From the NCBI RefSeq assembly GCF_030247195.1, contig NC_080671.1, forward strand, positions 32,524,343 to 32,588,342: a DNA stretch of 64,000 bases. Direction: 5' to 3'. The DNA comes from Topomyia yanbarensis (taxonomy: Eukaryota > Arthropoda > Insecta > Diptera > Culicidae). Shown piece by piece: positions 1 to 12,400 of the stretch. The notes beneath the pieces are model-generated. The model searched no databases, had not been told where the DNA came from, and was given only the letters and a program-made list of their open reading frames with translations. The position numbers and the translations under genes are program-made. How positions within the stretch are numbered: the first letter of the stretch is position 1; each line of letters opens with the position of its first letter.

Positions 1-185
1 TATTTTTAGAACAGGATTGATAAGTAGATGATGAAAATGGACAATTTTCTTTTTTTTTTGCATTTCTTCTTAAAATAAGTAGAGGTGTGCACTGTTTTAT
101 CAGCCTAAAATTCACCAAGGTGCTGATAAATACATATCATCACTAATTACTATATCTATATCTACTCTATAATTATCCTATTCCA

Positions 186-425
186 AAAATACCCATGTTG
201 TTTAGATTATAGAGAATTTATCTAAACCAAAATTCGCCATCTTGGATTTCGGAATGGATCAAGACATAGATTTCCGTCATGTACTGTACCCCTTTCCGTA
301 AATATCCATATTGTTCAGGTTAAAGAGAATTTATCTAAATCGGCGGTCGCCATCTTTGATTACGAAATGGCCCAGGACATCGATTTCCGTCATATATTCG
401 TCAACCCCATTCCGAAACTACCCAA
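186..425. repeat. Two-unit tandem repeat, period about 113 bp
   Basis: Two diverged units lie head to tail. Each contains GAGAATTTATCTAAA (near 212 and 325), then GCCATCTT and GATTTCCGTCAT, and ends CCCCTTTCCG or CCCCATTCCG. The offset between matching words is about 113 bp. It is non-coding, and I do not know the family. Confidence 0.7.
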
Positions 426-845
426 CTTTTATTAGTAACAGTTAGCTAAGAATACGTGAAACTTCATACTGTACTGTAAAACCTCAAACTTTTTTTTACG
501 AACTTGGTTCTTAAAAAAAGAGTTCGTTATTTCGAATTTATTTCGTAAAAAAGTTACGTAAATCGAATATTACGTAAAATAAGAGTTCGTAAATGGAGGT
601 TTCAGTGCACTTTATATAATCGTAATGCTCTTTAAATATACAAATTTATCAGACATATCAGATTACCTTAGTTTGAATTCTTTTGTACAGTTCCATTCCG
701 GGTAATAGGAAGGCGTACACTAAGATTGGAATGCTAATGAGAAAATGAGTACACTTAGGCATTAGAAGGTGATATTTGTGAAAGATCGCGTAGCTTCAAC
801 GATATTTTCAGTATTTCTTGTCAGAACACGCTCGAAAATCGGCAC
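426..845. other. AT-rich stretch without a gene
   Basis: No supportable gene. It holds short repeated words such as GAGTTCGT and TTACGTAAA near 490-600. The part after about 690 may be the worn upstream portion of the LINE relic that follows, but I could not align it. Confidence 0.4.
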
Positions 846-1150
846 ATTTCGTGGAACAATGGAAGTTTAGGAATCTCCATCAACAAGCCTTGGTTTAAGG
901 GGATGGATAAGACTCATGATGGATGAGCGTCTCCGGTGTAGCGGGATGGTGGAGAGCGATCTCTGCGCTTATGGTGACGATTATCGCGACATTAAGAATG
1001 TTGTCTGGTCGTGCGACTAGTGCCCTAGCGCCAGATCTCCGTTAAGCAGAACCCTTCGGCCTTGTTCAAATTTGAGATGTGCTGGCTAACCTTGATCTCC
1101 CTATATGCTTCTCATATACATATTTTGAAACATGATAGATTGCCAAATTT
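846..1150 (+). pseudogene. 3'-terminal relic of an I-type LINE ORF2
   Basis: The plus strand translates with stops and frameshifts into the end of a non-LTR retrotransposon polyprotein. Near 890 it reads PWFKGMD, matching SWFKGHELD of the intact element at the right end of this window. Near 935-1018 it reads C-S-G-M then DYRDIKNVVWSCD, the terminal CCHC-like zinc motif. Near 1103-1148 it reads YMLLIYIF then IDCQI and a stop, matching the intact element's terminal EIDLKI. At least three in-frame stops make it dead. The I-type assignment rests on this similarity. Confidence 0.65.
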
Positions 1151-1952
1151 AGTTACCTCTTCTCACTTGGTAGATAAGCAGCTACCTGGAAATGTGGTCC
1201 AAAAAGAATTCCCAGCGGATCCAAGGAGGGCAGTCAGTGATCCGGTTCATGATGTCCTAACAGTATTCTTCCGTTTGCCAAAATGCTTCAAGATTAATTT
1301 CTTCATTTCCCTGTCAATTCCTCTTGTGTGTGTCTTTTGCTTTCCTTATAAAAAGTCTAAGAGTGTTTCTCATTGTTTCAATTGTTAATCAAGTGCTTTG
1401 TCTTTGTAAATATTTCTAATTGCATCCTTTAGTTTGAATACAATTGCTTTAATATTTTTTTCGGCATGTTGATCTGAATTCCTTGTTTTAAGATTAGATG
1501 TGTCAAAATATATGCGCCTTAGTATAACTATAAAATAAAAATTTTAATTTTAAACTAATCCTAATTATTATACCATATTTTTCAAAAATTTAAATTGTAA
1601 AGCAAAGAAATTTGAACCTGAATAAAAAAAAAATTGTTGTGCATCGAGAATTTCAGATTTATGCATTTTGTGCGCATGACACATATGCTGTTGATTTCAG
1701 GTTTCAGTTTGTTCCAAACTTTCGGGTGGGTATTTCCCCTCTCGGTTACCCACGTGATGCGCCGGCCCTGGGCATATGACGAGGCACTGATGCTGATTGC
1801 ATAATGACAGCATTATTTTGGGATATATATCAATTCACTTCAATAACCTGAACAACCCTTCTGCATTCTCAATTGCAGAGTTATCAAGTTTGTTACGTCA
1901 TTCAAATTAATGTTCCCTTTTGGTATTGTTTTCCTCTTTCCTCTCAATTCAG
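1151..1952 (+). other. LINE 3' UTR remnant and intron 1 of takeout-like gene 1
   Basis: No coding exon found. The first few hundred bases are probably the 3' UTR of the LINE relic. The rest is inferred to be the end of intron 1 of the following gene, because exon 2 opens after a pyrimidine-rich acceptor ending TCAG at 1949-1952. I searched for a signal-peptide exon ending in phase 1 and did not find one. Confidence 0.45.
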
Positions 1953-2877
1953 AACCAGCCCTGTCGGTATGCAAAGCGAAGGATCCCAACATTGACAAAT
2001 GCATCATCGACGTCATCGAACGGATCAGACCGAACATCGCTTCTGGCAGCTACGGTTCCGAACGGCAGCATCCCAAGATTGAACCGGTGGTAGTCGAACG
2101 GATCAGCATCGAGCGGGGCCCCTCGTTTTCGGCTAACTTCTCCGACCTGGTGATCGCCGGATCTTCCAAATTTATCATCAAGAAGCTGAAGTAAGAGCGG
2201 AATCATTTTTTAATTTTTTTGACTCACAAACTTATCTATTTACTCCACTCTCAATAGGGCCGACTTGTCGCAGAAGCAGATCAATGTCAGTGTGATTCTG
2301 CCTGTTCTGAATGTCACAGGCAAATACGTGTTGAATATGAACATTCTGGTTCTGCGAATCAGCGGCAAGGGCGATATTCGTGCACAGCTCAGTAAGTTAA
2401 CTTTCACATTCAATTTCAAAAGGGTCGAAGAGACAGTTGTAAACAATCTTATTGTGCTGTTTATTCAGTTGCAGAGTGTAAAAGTTATCTTTAATCCACA
2501 TAGTGGTTTATTTATGAAACTTTTTGGCATTTTTGAAAAATTCATTAAATTTACGTTTTTTGTCGAATTTTTCAGATGACACCAAAGCCATCCTGCGTCT
2601 GAAGTACTTCACCGAATCGGTCGACGGCAAAGATCTCGTTCGCTTCCGGCCAATCGATCTGAAGATAAAATTCGACAAGGCCTCGTTCTACCTGAAGAAC
2701 CTGTTCAACGGTGATCCCATGCTGGAAAAGGTCGGAAACGATGCCATCAACGAGAACCCACACGTGCTGCTGGACGAGGTGAAGTCGTCTTTCGAGGAGG
2801 GACTTTCCGAGCAGTTTACCGCCACCGCCAACAGTTTGGTGAAACAATCGGAGCTGAAGGAGATTTTCCCAGAGTAG
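1953..2877 (+). CDS. Takeout/JHBP-family protein, gene 1 (exons 2-4; first exon outside window)
   Basis: This is a secreted carrier of the takeout/juvenile-hormone-binding-protein family. Relatives bind hydrophobic ligands in haemolymph or sensory tissue and act in feeding, circadian output and mating behaviour. The exons are 1953-2190, 2258-2391 and 2576-2877, joined at GT-AG introns of 67 and 184 bp in phases 2 and 1. They give 224 residues ending LKEIFPE and TAG. The N-terminal disulfide pair C-X9-C (CKAKDPNIDKC), the central VLRISGKGDI segment and the family motif NLFNGDP followed by INENP are all present. The first codon is split (xAA), so exon 1 must end in phase 1; it probably lies left of the window, since the paralogues have first introns over 10 kb. 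It is the most divergent of the three copies. The exact ligand cannot be told from sequence. Confidence 0.9.
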
Positions 2878-2969
2878 CAGGCAGTCATATGAATACTATA
2901 GTAGACGGGTAGACTGTAGACGACTGAGTGATTAGATCAGTAGCAAATCGTGGTTGTGAAGAATGGGGT

Positions 2970-2975
2970 AATAAA
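2970..2975 (+). terminator. Polyadenylation signal AATAAA of gene 1
   Basis: A canonical AATAAA lies about 93 bases after the stop codon of takeout-like gene 1, a normal distance for an insect 3' UTR. Confidence 0.6.
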
Positions 2976-2985
2976 ATATTAATGT

Positions 2986-3809
2986 AGGAATACGCGTCAT
3001 GCTTATTTGTTTGAGAAAGCTGGAAGTGGCACGTGTCTTTTTCTATGAGATTGACGATTAAGATTTCCTGCACCGGTAAGTAGCTTTGAAGTAACAGCAG
3101 TCCAATTAGCATCATGGGGTCATCAGTTGCGAGTCTGATGTCTAAGTGGTTGATGAATCTGCTTAAACTGGTTGATTTTCCCTAATAAGGAGACTGCAGA
3201 TAACTATTTTCTTTCAACCTTTCTTTTGTGCAATTTTTTGCAATTTTTAGGTGGCGGCTAATTTTTACAGCCAAAATTTTACTTGCTAGTCAAGTCTACC
3301 ATTGAATTTTAAACAAAATGGTTATTGAAATTTTGAGATAAAGATTGTAGTACCAAATTCAGAATTTTTTAAACTATCTCTTTTGTTGTTTTGCATTATA
3401 TCTTTTTACTTTAATTTGATAATGAAACAGAAAATTTACACCGCCTAACTTGCTATTCTTAGAACATAATATAAATCTTCAACCTTCCACCAGTAGACTC
3501 ATAAAACATGACAAACTAGAACCTATTAGCATACTCCTACCCTAATCACAATCAAGATTATCAAGAGACAGGAATGGGACATTTGTAAATGCACTTGGAG
3601 AGGGGGGGATGTGTTCAGGCTTAATATGCAACTGATGACGTTCGTTTACTACCGACAGGTTGGCCCTCTACTGTTGCTGCTGTTGCTGCTGCTGCTGATG
3701 GTAGGGTCGGAAAAGATCAAGTAGGTACCTACCGACCTGGAAGGCAAACGGTGAATCTCATATCCTCAATTCACACACAATTGGCAATGAACAATGTCAA
3801 ACGGATTGG
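2986..3809 (+). promoter_or_regulatory. Intergenic region upstream of takeout-like gene 2
   Basis: This lies between the poly(A) signal of gene 1 and the TATA box of gene 2, without obvious transposons. It includes a perfect E-box CACGTG at 3030-3035 and a short CTG/TGC repeat near 3674-3700. Takeout in Drosophila is clock-controlled and CLOCK/CYCLE bind CACGTG, so a regulatory role is possible. One hexamer is weak evidence. Confidence 0.35.
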
Positions 3810-3816
3810 TATAAAT
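3810..3816 (+). promoter_or_regulatory. TATA box of takeout-like gene 2
   Basis: TATAAAT lies about 115 bases before the predicted start codon. A TTAGT initiator-like word lies about 33 bases downstream (3843-3847), the normal TATA-to-start spacing. This would give a 5' UTR of about 80 bases. Confidence 0.5.
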
Positions 3817-3924
3817 GGGATTGCTGGGGGAGGTACTCGGATTAGTTTAAGTCTATAATTTAGCGGTACGATTAGTGTTTACCGTTGTAAGCTAGCATTA
3901 TATGGTTAGGGACTGTGAAGAAAG

Positions 3925-3988
3925 ATGAAGCTCAATGTGATTGTGATTATTGTCGGGGTGCTTTTTGGAAGTTGCCGTGCTCGGTTAG
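3925..3988 (+). CDS. Signal-peptide exon 1 of takeout-like gene 2
   Basis: The ATG at 3925 opens a typical secretory leader, MKLNVIVIIVGVLFGSCRA, and the frame closes shortly after at a TAG. A donor G|GTTAGT ends the exon at 3988 after 64 bases, in phase 1. Exon 2 at 18173 starts with CA, restoring GCA (Ala), so the spliced protein runs RARL-APILTAC. Total coding length becomes 744 nt (247 residues plus stop), normal for takeout proteins. The join spans about 14.2 kb of intron holding a LINE and other repeats. The match of leader, phase and upstream TATA box supports it, but no transcript was seen. Confidence 0.65.
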
Positions 3989-4259
3989 GTTAGTTGGAGA
4001 ATCGAAATGTAACAATCTACTACGGAGTTAAGTAAAAGTGATTTCTCCGAAAAAATAGGGTACTCGTTGTGTGTTTTAGAGTGATATGGCATTTTAACAA
4101 TATCCTAAGTTACAATACTCTAATGAGCAATCGGTGCATTAAATGTTACAACTAATTGTATCAATCAGATAACGTTTCTCGAGAAGAACTTGATACCCAA
4201 TCTTTATAGATCAGTTACTTTAATAGATACCTATAACAAAAACAATTTTTTGAAACTGA

Positions 4260-4610
4260 TAAGTCTGCTATATGTATCATATTATCATCATTATCTGCTG
4301 ATATCATAATCATGAGTTACACTATTCCACGTCCCAAAATTGAAAGTGAGCTCCAGAATGTATCACGATAACGTGCATATAAATTGCGGAAATCGTGACT
4401 AAAATCTTAAAATCATGAACACTATTCTGTCAGAAAAAAATCCGATTCAAAACTCACGAATAAAATATTGCGATTACGTGAATATAAACTACAAAAAACG
4501 TGACTTAGGTACTGAAATCATGAATATAAATTGCGCTACTCTGCCAGAAAAGTACTTGATTTTTGGGTCATGAATTAATGAACGTATTTTTCCGTGCAGA
4601 CAATTAAAGT
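4260..4610. repeat. Family C repeat, fragment
   Basis: It contains the recurring words of family C, such as TATCACGATAACGTG, AATCGTGACTAAAATC and ATCATGAATATAAAT, and ends with the shared terminus ATGAACGTATTTTTCCGTG. Fuller copies lie at 8.6-14.1 and 25.8-27.4 kb. Intronic in gene 2. Confidence 0.6.
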
Positions 4611-5873
4611 CCAATTTCTTTTAAATAGTCTGTACTGGAGTAACTTTGTCTCCAGACCCTTTACACTTGCAGTTCTAAATAAAAATTAAAGGTAGTAGAT
4701 ATTTAAATATATTTGTTGTATTTCGCCGTATATTCTATTTTGTTATTAATATATTACAATTAAGTCACAGATACTAGATACCAGGTTCGAACAAACAAGT
4801 TTAAAATATTTGTTCTGTTATTTGAACTAATATCCGTTAGAACAATACGGTCACCATACTGGCATATAATTATGACGGTCAGTTGAATATCAATTCTGTG
4901 GTCCACTATCAATTCAGTAAAACTCACGCACTAAACGGAATAACAACAGAACACCCTCTGAGTGTAACATCACAGCTACCTTTGGATATGCCGTAAATAT
5001 TTTACTCAACTTTTACGTTTGAGGTGAACATCTGTTCTTGGTGTCTAAATTGAAGATTCTTTTCAGTTTTGGACGACACATAGGGAACTTGGCTTTAAAC
5101 CCACTGCTCTGTCATCGATGTTACGTGATATCGTTATGGAATATTGGTTGTTTGGGAGCCATTCATATACAGTGTCTCGCAGCGAAAAAAATAATCTATA
5201 GTACACTTCCCTCCATGCATATTGCAAATTGTTGTTAGTTTTATTATCATTTTTGTTTTTATCTCGGTAATTCATGTTAAGTCACTCTCTTTCCCAACTC
5301 CCTCAATACATAACATCACCCCTAGGTGATATATTTAGAGCAGACAATTCAATGAAAAATAAGACTAACACGATTTTATTGCGCATTTAGCATCTTGTGT
5401 CACATATCTAAAAGCAGAAATGTTTTCAAATATAAGGGATTTTGGGATTAAATTACCCTTATTCCCTAACTTACACTATTTTCAGAAGACGAATATATCC
5501 CCTTTCAAATGTTAATATTGCTTCCTTTACAAAAAGGTATAAACTGCAATTTCCCGAGTACAAAAGAGTGTTTTTTTTTATTTTTCAAATTGAAAAATTA
5601 ATGCACATAAAACCGTTGACAACCATTGTTCCATGCAGGGATGGAAAACACCTCAGAGCAAATAAAGGGAAGAATAAAAATCGCTCTTTGCACTTTTCGT
5701 GCGAACCACTGCTCTTCTCTTCAACAATAAACCTCTTCACTCCGATGTGTGTTGCTCCCATGTGTGCATTCTACTCCATGGTTGCACACATAAAAGAGCA
5801 GAAATAAAGAGGCTCTTTAGTGTTCATCTTGGTCCCACGCGCACGGAAGTAGGGAAGGCAACCAAAACATATT
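4611..5873. other. Intronic sequence without recognisable features
   Basis: AT-rich sequence within intron 1 of gene 2. Open frames are short and unlike any family I know. I see no structural RNA or complete element. Confidence 0.4.
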
Positions 5874-7798
5874 AAAAACCTGTTCTAATCCACCTTGCGG
5901 TGCAATTGTGCCTTTCTCAAGCATGAACACGAAAATTTGTTAGTTGCTTATATTTATTAAAAGCTTTCAAATATATGCATGCCAATTTTATTATACATGA
6001 CTTGACAACTATATACAAGAAAAGAAATCATGATTCGAGTTCTAAAATTTTCCAAAAGAAAGCACAGACACGGTAATATTGAAAAAGGAGCAAAATCGGC
6101 AAAAAGTCCCAAAAACTCGATCTTTATAAAAAAAAATCGAGATAGGGTTACTGCGCCCGAATTCATCTTAGCACCTTTATTCATCCCACCCATTTGAACA
6201 CATTAGTTAGAGCAGTGTGTGCTATCTCTGTTCAACGCATTAGCTCAAATGGTAGGATGAATAAGGGTGCATTGTACTCGACTTTTCGCTTCGTTCTAAA
6301 GCGAGTATTTTACGTTTTCCAAGCCAGGTTTTTTATTAATCTGCTTCTTAAGAACGAAGCAAAGATGTTGATGCCTATTTAATTCCAGGTGTAAAAAAGT
6401 GGGTACTTTATTGTTTCTAATACTGGGTACTTCTCATCCATTTCGATGAGGCTATGTCAATGGGTATATTGAGACTAATAATAAGTGACTAATAATGGGA
6501 TCTTTATGAATTACTTCAAGCGAGATAACCTTCACATTAAAAATCGATTCGGAACCTGCACATTATCGGCTCCGAAAAAACGAATTTCTGTGTTTTTACG
6601 TAATTCGTTGTAAGTGTTCTACAAGAAATAATGGGTAAAACTATCCAAGTTGACGTACAAGCTCTTCACCCATTGAGTGAGTTATTTCACTTTTATTCCA
6701 ATTTCTACGCATTAATGGGTACTTTATTTTACAGGTGTAGAAAGGTGTAGAAACGTAGAAAAAATATTGCTACTGAAAAAATCAATATCTCGTTTATAAA
6801 ACTGGTAATAAGTTGGTCTCTAAAGAAATAATTGGTACTTATCAGAAGAAAATTTCAATTTTTTTGGGAAATTCACTTCAAAACTATTTTACTGAAAAAA
6901 TTTTTTTTAAGGGTCACGCCAAACCAAATAAAGGAAATCACCGTAAAATAAAAGCCACTGACAATAGTTTAGGAATTGTCAACAAAATTACCCACAAATA
7001 CTTCTATTTTTATTGTTCAGAAGAAATTTTTTTTATTTCAAAAATGTTGAGACAACCCTATTTTTACACTGAAATAAAAATTGTGAAGAAAGTGATTTGA
7101 AGACAGTGAATGTCTGGTACTTACGGGATATAAGAACTGGATTTTCAACAAAAAATCAACTTTTGACCCTTGGACAGAGGTAGTATATACGCAATCATTT
7201 CACGTAAAGAGTCACTAGGAGACAAACGATGTACCCCTTATTTTGTAGCGTTTTTAAAGTACTATCAGATTGTCATAACATTGATTGTCACTTTTTGCCA
7301 CCTGCGGAATTATTTACCTTAAAAAATGTCGAATTTTGAGCAGAAAATCATCAATAACTCTGTTTATGTAAAAGATAATGATTTGGTCTCAGAAGAAGCA
7401 ATGTGCGCATTTTTAAGAGCTAACTGTTGTTAGAAGTCGACTTTCACGAGATATCACCCTCAATGATTTTATATTAAAAAAACTGATTTTTTAAGAGTCA
7501 CCCTAAACGAAACAAGGTACATCGCTGTAAAATAAAAACCGTTTAAGATAAAGTTTCGACTTTTTCAACAAAGTTACTCAAAATTAATTGCTCTATATTT
7601 CTTTAGAAGGTTGTATTCTCCTATCTTTTTTCATTCAGGAGATAATTTTTTAATTTCAAAAATTGAGAAAGCCACCCTAATGTGACAATCGTACTGAATA
7701 TGTAATATATATTTCCACTATTCTATTGAACCAGCCATGGAATCGTAGTTTGGGCAAATGAGAAAGGCACATTTGCACCACAAGGTGGATTAAAACGG
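5874..7798. mobile_element. Family A repeat with inverted ends (copy A1)
   Basis: The left end (about 5874-5919) reads TCTAATCCACCTTGCGGTGC then GTGCCTTTCTCA. The right end (7759-7798) carries the inverse, TGAGAAAGGCAC then CCACAAGGTGGATTA. The ~40-bp ends are therefore inverted relative to each other around 1.9 kb of non-coding, AT-rich sequence. The same end sequence occurs in at least eight other places in the window. No transposase and no convincing target duplication seen. Confidence 0.6.
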
Positions 7799-7949
7799 AT
7801 TTTTATTCGAAGATTTGTTTCTAGCCATGTCGTCTATTCACTTTCCTGAAAAGGCAGAGGGACGTAAAAGACAAATGACGGTGAAATGGAAAATGACAAC
7901 ACAATACAATCGCAATACAAAACAGCATTCTTCACTCCCGAAGGAACAA

Positions 7950-8470
7950 TGAACCCTACCGATAAAGCCTATGGCTCTTTACCAATCTAGGTTATGAACA
8001 ATAGCATATCCTTGAGATTTAGCTCTCTGTACATAGGTTTATCTATGTAGGGAAAACCAAAAATTCGAGTACGTAACTGCATTACTACAATATGGTTACA
8101 TATCAGATAATATGAAGTTCCGCAATCTTATTCATGAAGATCGCACGAATAACACTCAGCGCGCTGAAAAGCAGCCAAGTGATAATTGAGTTGGCAATGT
8201 CCAATCACTGCTCTGACTAGAATATTACTGTTGATCTTGGAAAAAATTCAAGACATTTTTGGTCTCACACCCGGCAAAAAAAAATTTCATTTGAAGTTAA
8301 GTTTGCAAGCTACGCTAATGGTTGGAATGTACGGATAGAGCCCAAGAGCTTGAAATTTTACCCAACCCACGGACCGTGGTAGAATTAGCTCTGGACCAAC
8401 GAAGTCAGTCGCAGCGCTCGCTCTAGTACCGGAATGACTGGATATCCATCGAAGGTACATGAAAAAAAAT
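7950..8470 (-). pseudogene. Relic of LOA-type LINE, 3' part of ORF
   Basis: The minus strand is a degraded copy of the 3' end of the intact LINE just to the right. A frame near 8345-8420 reads TDFVGPEL, matching IDFVGPEP of the intact protein. The bases from about 7950 to 8280 align with the segment coding the terminal zinc motif, sharing CACTCAGCGCGCTGAA and the ATATGAAGTTCCG stretch. Stops and a deletion make it non-functional. Confidence 0.7.
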
Positions 8471-8639
8471 GTTCTCAAAAATGTGAATAAAGTGCCATCA
8501 ATTCCGGAACAATCACATTTTCACGCTACGAAAACAGGACTACGAACAACGATCATATGTTTTATGTTCGATTTCCCTTCAGTAACGCACGTAAAACGCT
8601 TTTATTAGTGGAAAGATTTGTGTTTTTTTTATTATAATT

Positions 8640-9490
8640 TCATTCATGGTTTTCGCCATGTCATTAGAAAATCGGTTTTCTCTACGTGAACTAGTTCACA
8701 ACTTTGTGAACAGTATTCATAAAACTAAAGGTTGACTCTTGATGTTATTCATAGATTTTGGAACATTTGTTCGCAAAATCGAAACATTCAGGATATTTTC
8801 CCGTCCAAACTTCGTGAACTTATTCATGATACTTATTATATTGGTCACGATCCAATACCCGTGCTCGTGAAATGGTTCACGAAATCATTCAATATTATTC
8901 CTGTATTTGTGAACTGATTCATGATACCTACTACAATCATCACGTCTGATCAGGGGTGTACGTGAAATAAATCACAAAATTATAAAATATTCATGTATTC
9001 GTGAATTGGTTCATGAATCTTAGTATAATAATCTCGACTTTCTATGCGTACTCGTGAAATAGTTCACAAAATCAGGAAATATTATTTGTGTTCGTGAACT
9101 GATTCATGATTCCTAGAACATGATTAACGATCTATTTTGCGTACTTGTAATATTTAAAAGATTTCCCTGATCATTTTCAATTTTATGCAACACGGTAATG
9201 AAATTTGCATGTGAACTTTTTCATAAAATTTGGAATATTATTTGTGGACTTATTTTTCATGAATTGTCCAGCTGCTAGCGTCCAGTAATAGGTACGAGCA
9301 TTAGATATAAGAAAACTATTAGGACCTCGAACTCGTTATTCATTTGATAAAGTTCAGTGTGATGTCTTGACAGAAAACGAAACCAAAGACCCTAAAATCA
9401 AAAACATAAATCTATACTCTTGACTAAAATATCACGACATCACGAACATAAATCACATTACTCGTGATAAAAATATCAAAAACGTGACTG
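8640..9490. repeat. Family C repeat, left part (split by LINE insertion)
   Basis: Repeated GTGAACT, TTCATGA and TCACGA words; for example TGTGAACAGTATTCATAAAA then AAAGGTTGACTC, shared almost exactly with the copy at 25.85 kb. Its continuation resumes at about 13.59 kb, after the LOA-type LINE, with CATGAGCATGAACCACTC and ATATCACGATAAC. The LINE therefore inserted into an older family C copy. Confidence 0.65.
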
Positions 9491-12400
9491 GAATCAGGAA
9501 TCAGAATATATTGGCTCAAATGGCACGTTCCCCATACATAGTCGGGGATTTGTGCCTTGCCGTGTGTTTTCATCATTTCCTGAGCGGAAGGAAAGGACAA
9601 GGAGGTGTGGGGAAGTAGACTTGGAAGGGTGGGAGAAACAGCACAAAACAAAAAATAAACAACAGGTAAATTAAACTCACAAGTAGTTCAACTTGCCTGC
9701 GAATAAGCCTAAAGCTCTTTACCACATTGGATAAGAAACTTTAGTATGTCTCTGAGTTTCAGTCGACCAAACATGGTTTCGTCTATATAAGGACGGCTGA
9801 AGACTCGTAATCGCAATTGCGCTAGCGCTGGGCAGTTGCATATCAGATGATATGAAGTTCCGTAGTCGGATTCACAAAGATCACATGAAAAAGACTCAGC
9901 GCGCTGAATAGTTGCCATGTGATAATTGAGTTTGCAGTGGCCGGTTAAAGCCCTGGTCAGCATGCCGCAGTGGAGCTTCGAAAAATGTAAGAGATTTTTC
10001 GAAACCACTGGGCATGGTTGTTCTAGAAACGCCTTTGTTTGGCGACACGTTTGTAGATTTCTCCAATAATTGCGGTGCTCGGACGAAGCCCAGGACCGTA
10101 TTTTTTCCCTTATCCAACTTGTCGAAATTGGCAGCGCGGGCTCAGGACCAACGAAGTCAATCGCTGAACCTGCCAATTCGTCAGCCCATTCATTTCCAGT
10201 AATACCGCAATGTCCGGGCACCCAGACAAGGTAGATAGTGTTGACAATGCTTAGTTCTTCGATTTGGGTTCGGCACGCGATCACTAGCTTGGACCGGGAT
10301 TTGTCTGAGCTAAGGGCCTTGATTGCAGCCTGACTATCGGAGCAGAAGTTTATAACTCTGCCGGACAAACTCAGTTGAAGGGCCGATTGCACCCCGCACA
10401 TAATCGCAAAGATTTCTGCTTGGAATACAGTACAGTATCTACCTAGTGAGTGAGATTGTTCCAGTCTCATTTCACGACAGTAGACACCAGCACCAGCACG
10501 TCCCTCCATCAGAGAACCGTCAGTGTAACAAACCACTTGCGTTTGTTGTTGTCTTTCCATAAAGCCAGACAACCACTCCTCTCGAGAGGGAATCTTAACA
10601 TGGAATGTCCTGTAAGGAAAACTACAAGTGAGTGTAATATCGCTGGGAGCAAGAATATCTTCACCCCCTGTAACCATTTGTGACCACAATCGTGTATGAC
10701 TGGTAGCAAGATCAACATGATTACTGTTCCAAAGCCCAGTAACCTGCAGTCTGTATGCACATGATAGTGCTTCTTGTTTTAAGTGTATGTGTAATGGTTT
10801 GATATTTAGAAGTGCCTCAAGAGCAGCAGTCGGAGTCGTGGTGAAAGCACCAGTCAACGCCATGAGCGCCATTCTTTGCAGATGGTTTAGCTTTGACTGG
10901 ACTGTCACCACCTCTCCCCTCTGCCACCACACAAGGCATCCGTATGACAGTATTGGACGTACAATTGTCGTGTAAATCCAATAGATGTATTTAGGTTTGA
11001 GACCCCAGGTCTTTCCAAAAGTTCGTCTGCACTGCCCGAAGGCCATGCACGCTTTCTTGACTCTGAACTCAATGTGAGCAGACCAATTCAGTTTGGAATC
11101 CAATATGACTCCAACGTATTTGACTTGATCTGCACACAGCAGCTCAGAATCAAAAAACTGCAAGGGACGAACCCCGGTTGTTATTCGCTTCTTCGTGAAA
11201 AGAACCATTGAAGTTTTGCTTGGGTTAACTGATAGTTTAACTTGTCGACACCACTGTTCGACAGCTCTTAATGCCTGTTGCATCAAGTCAAAGATTGTTC
11301 CGATGCAAAATCCAGTAATTAGTATTTGGTAATCGTCAGCAAACCCGTAGGTTGGAAATCCAAGCTCATTGAGTTTCTTCACCAAGCCGTCAGCTACTAA
11401 GTTCCATAACAAAGGTGACAGAACGCCGCCCTGAGGACAACCGCAAATACTCAACTTCCGTATCTCAGCCTGTCGCAGTGACGAGCAAAGTATGCGGTTA
11501 CTAAGCATTGCGTTTATCCAACCTGAGATACATGCAGGTATCCCATGACCGCGCGTCGCTTCCAGAATAGACTGGAAGGACACATTGTCAAAAGCACCCT
11601 CAATATCTAGGAATACACCCAAGCTAGATTGCTTGAGCGAGAAGGCTTTCTCAATGTTGTAAACAACATCGTGAAGCAGAGTGATCGTGGATTTCCCACA
11701 CTGATATGCATGTTGCATTTTGTGCAGTGGATATTCAACTAAACTAACGTTCCTGATGTGATGATCGATTATCCGTTCCAAAGCTTTCAGAAGAAAAGAA
11801 CTTAAGCTGATAGGCCTAAAACTCTTGGCTTCTTCATAGCTTGAGGGCCCCCCTTTGGGAATAAATCTAACAGTTATTTCTCGCCATGCTTTCGGGATAT
11901 ACCCGGTAGCAAGACTGGAAAGTAAAATCTTTTTCAAGACATGTTTAAGAATATCAAATCCCTTTTGCAGTAGCACGGGAAGTATTCCATCTTTTCCGGG
12001 TGATTTGTATGGAGCAAAGCTGTCAACTGCCCACTTGACCGATTCAGTGGAGACCAATGTGCGTGCTAACGCCCACGAGTCCGAATCACCAGAATGAAAT
12101 CTGTGAACATTGTTTAACTCCGGATCGATACAACCTGGAAAGTGTGTGTCGAAGAGACAATTAAGAACATCTTTTTCCTCCGTCACATAAACACCATCTC
12201 TGGTTTTTAAGGAGTTCATCTGAAAATCATTTGATTTGGAGAGAATTTTATTTAATCTGCTAGCCTCGTTCAGACTAGAGACATTAGTGCATAGGCTTTG
12301 CCAGCCAGCCCGTTCTGCAGATCTAAGACATTTCTTATATGCACTACGAGCTGACCTGAAAGCCCTGGAGTCATCACGCTGACGCCGGTTCCAAGCTCTT

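Noticed and set aside
1062..1388. 108-codon open frame read as a gene
   Set aside because: It is the 3' end and UTR of a LINE relic in the wrong frame; the true homologous frame has stops.
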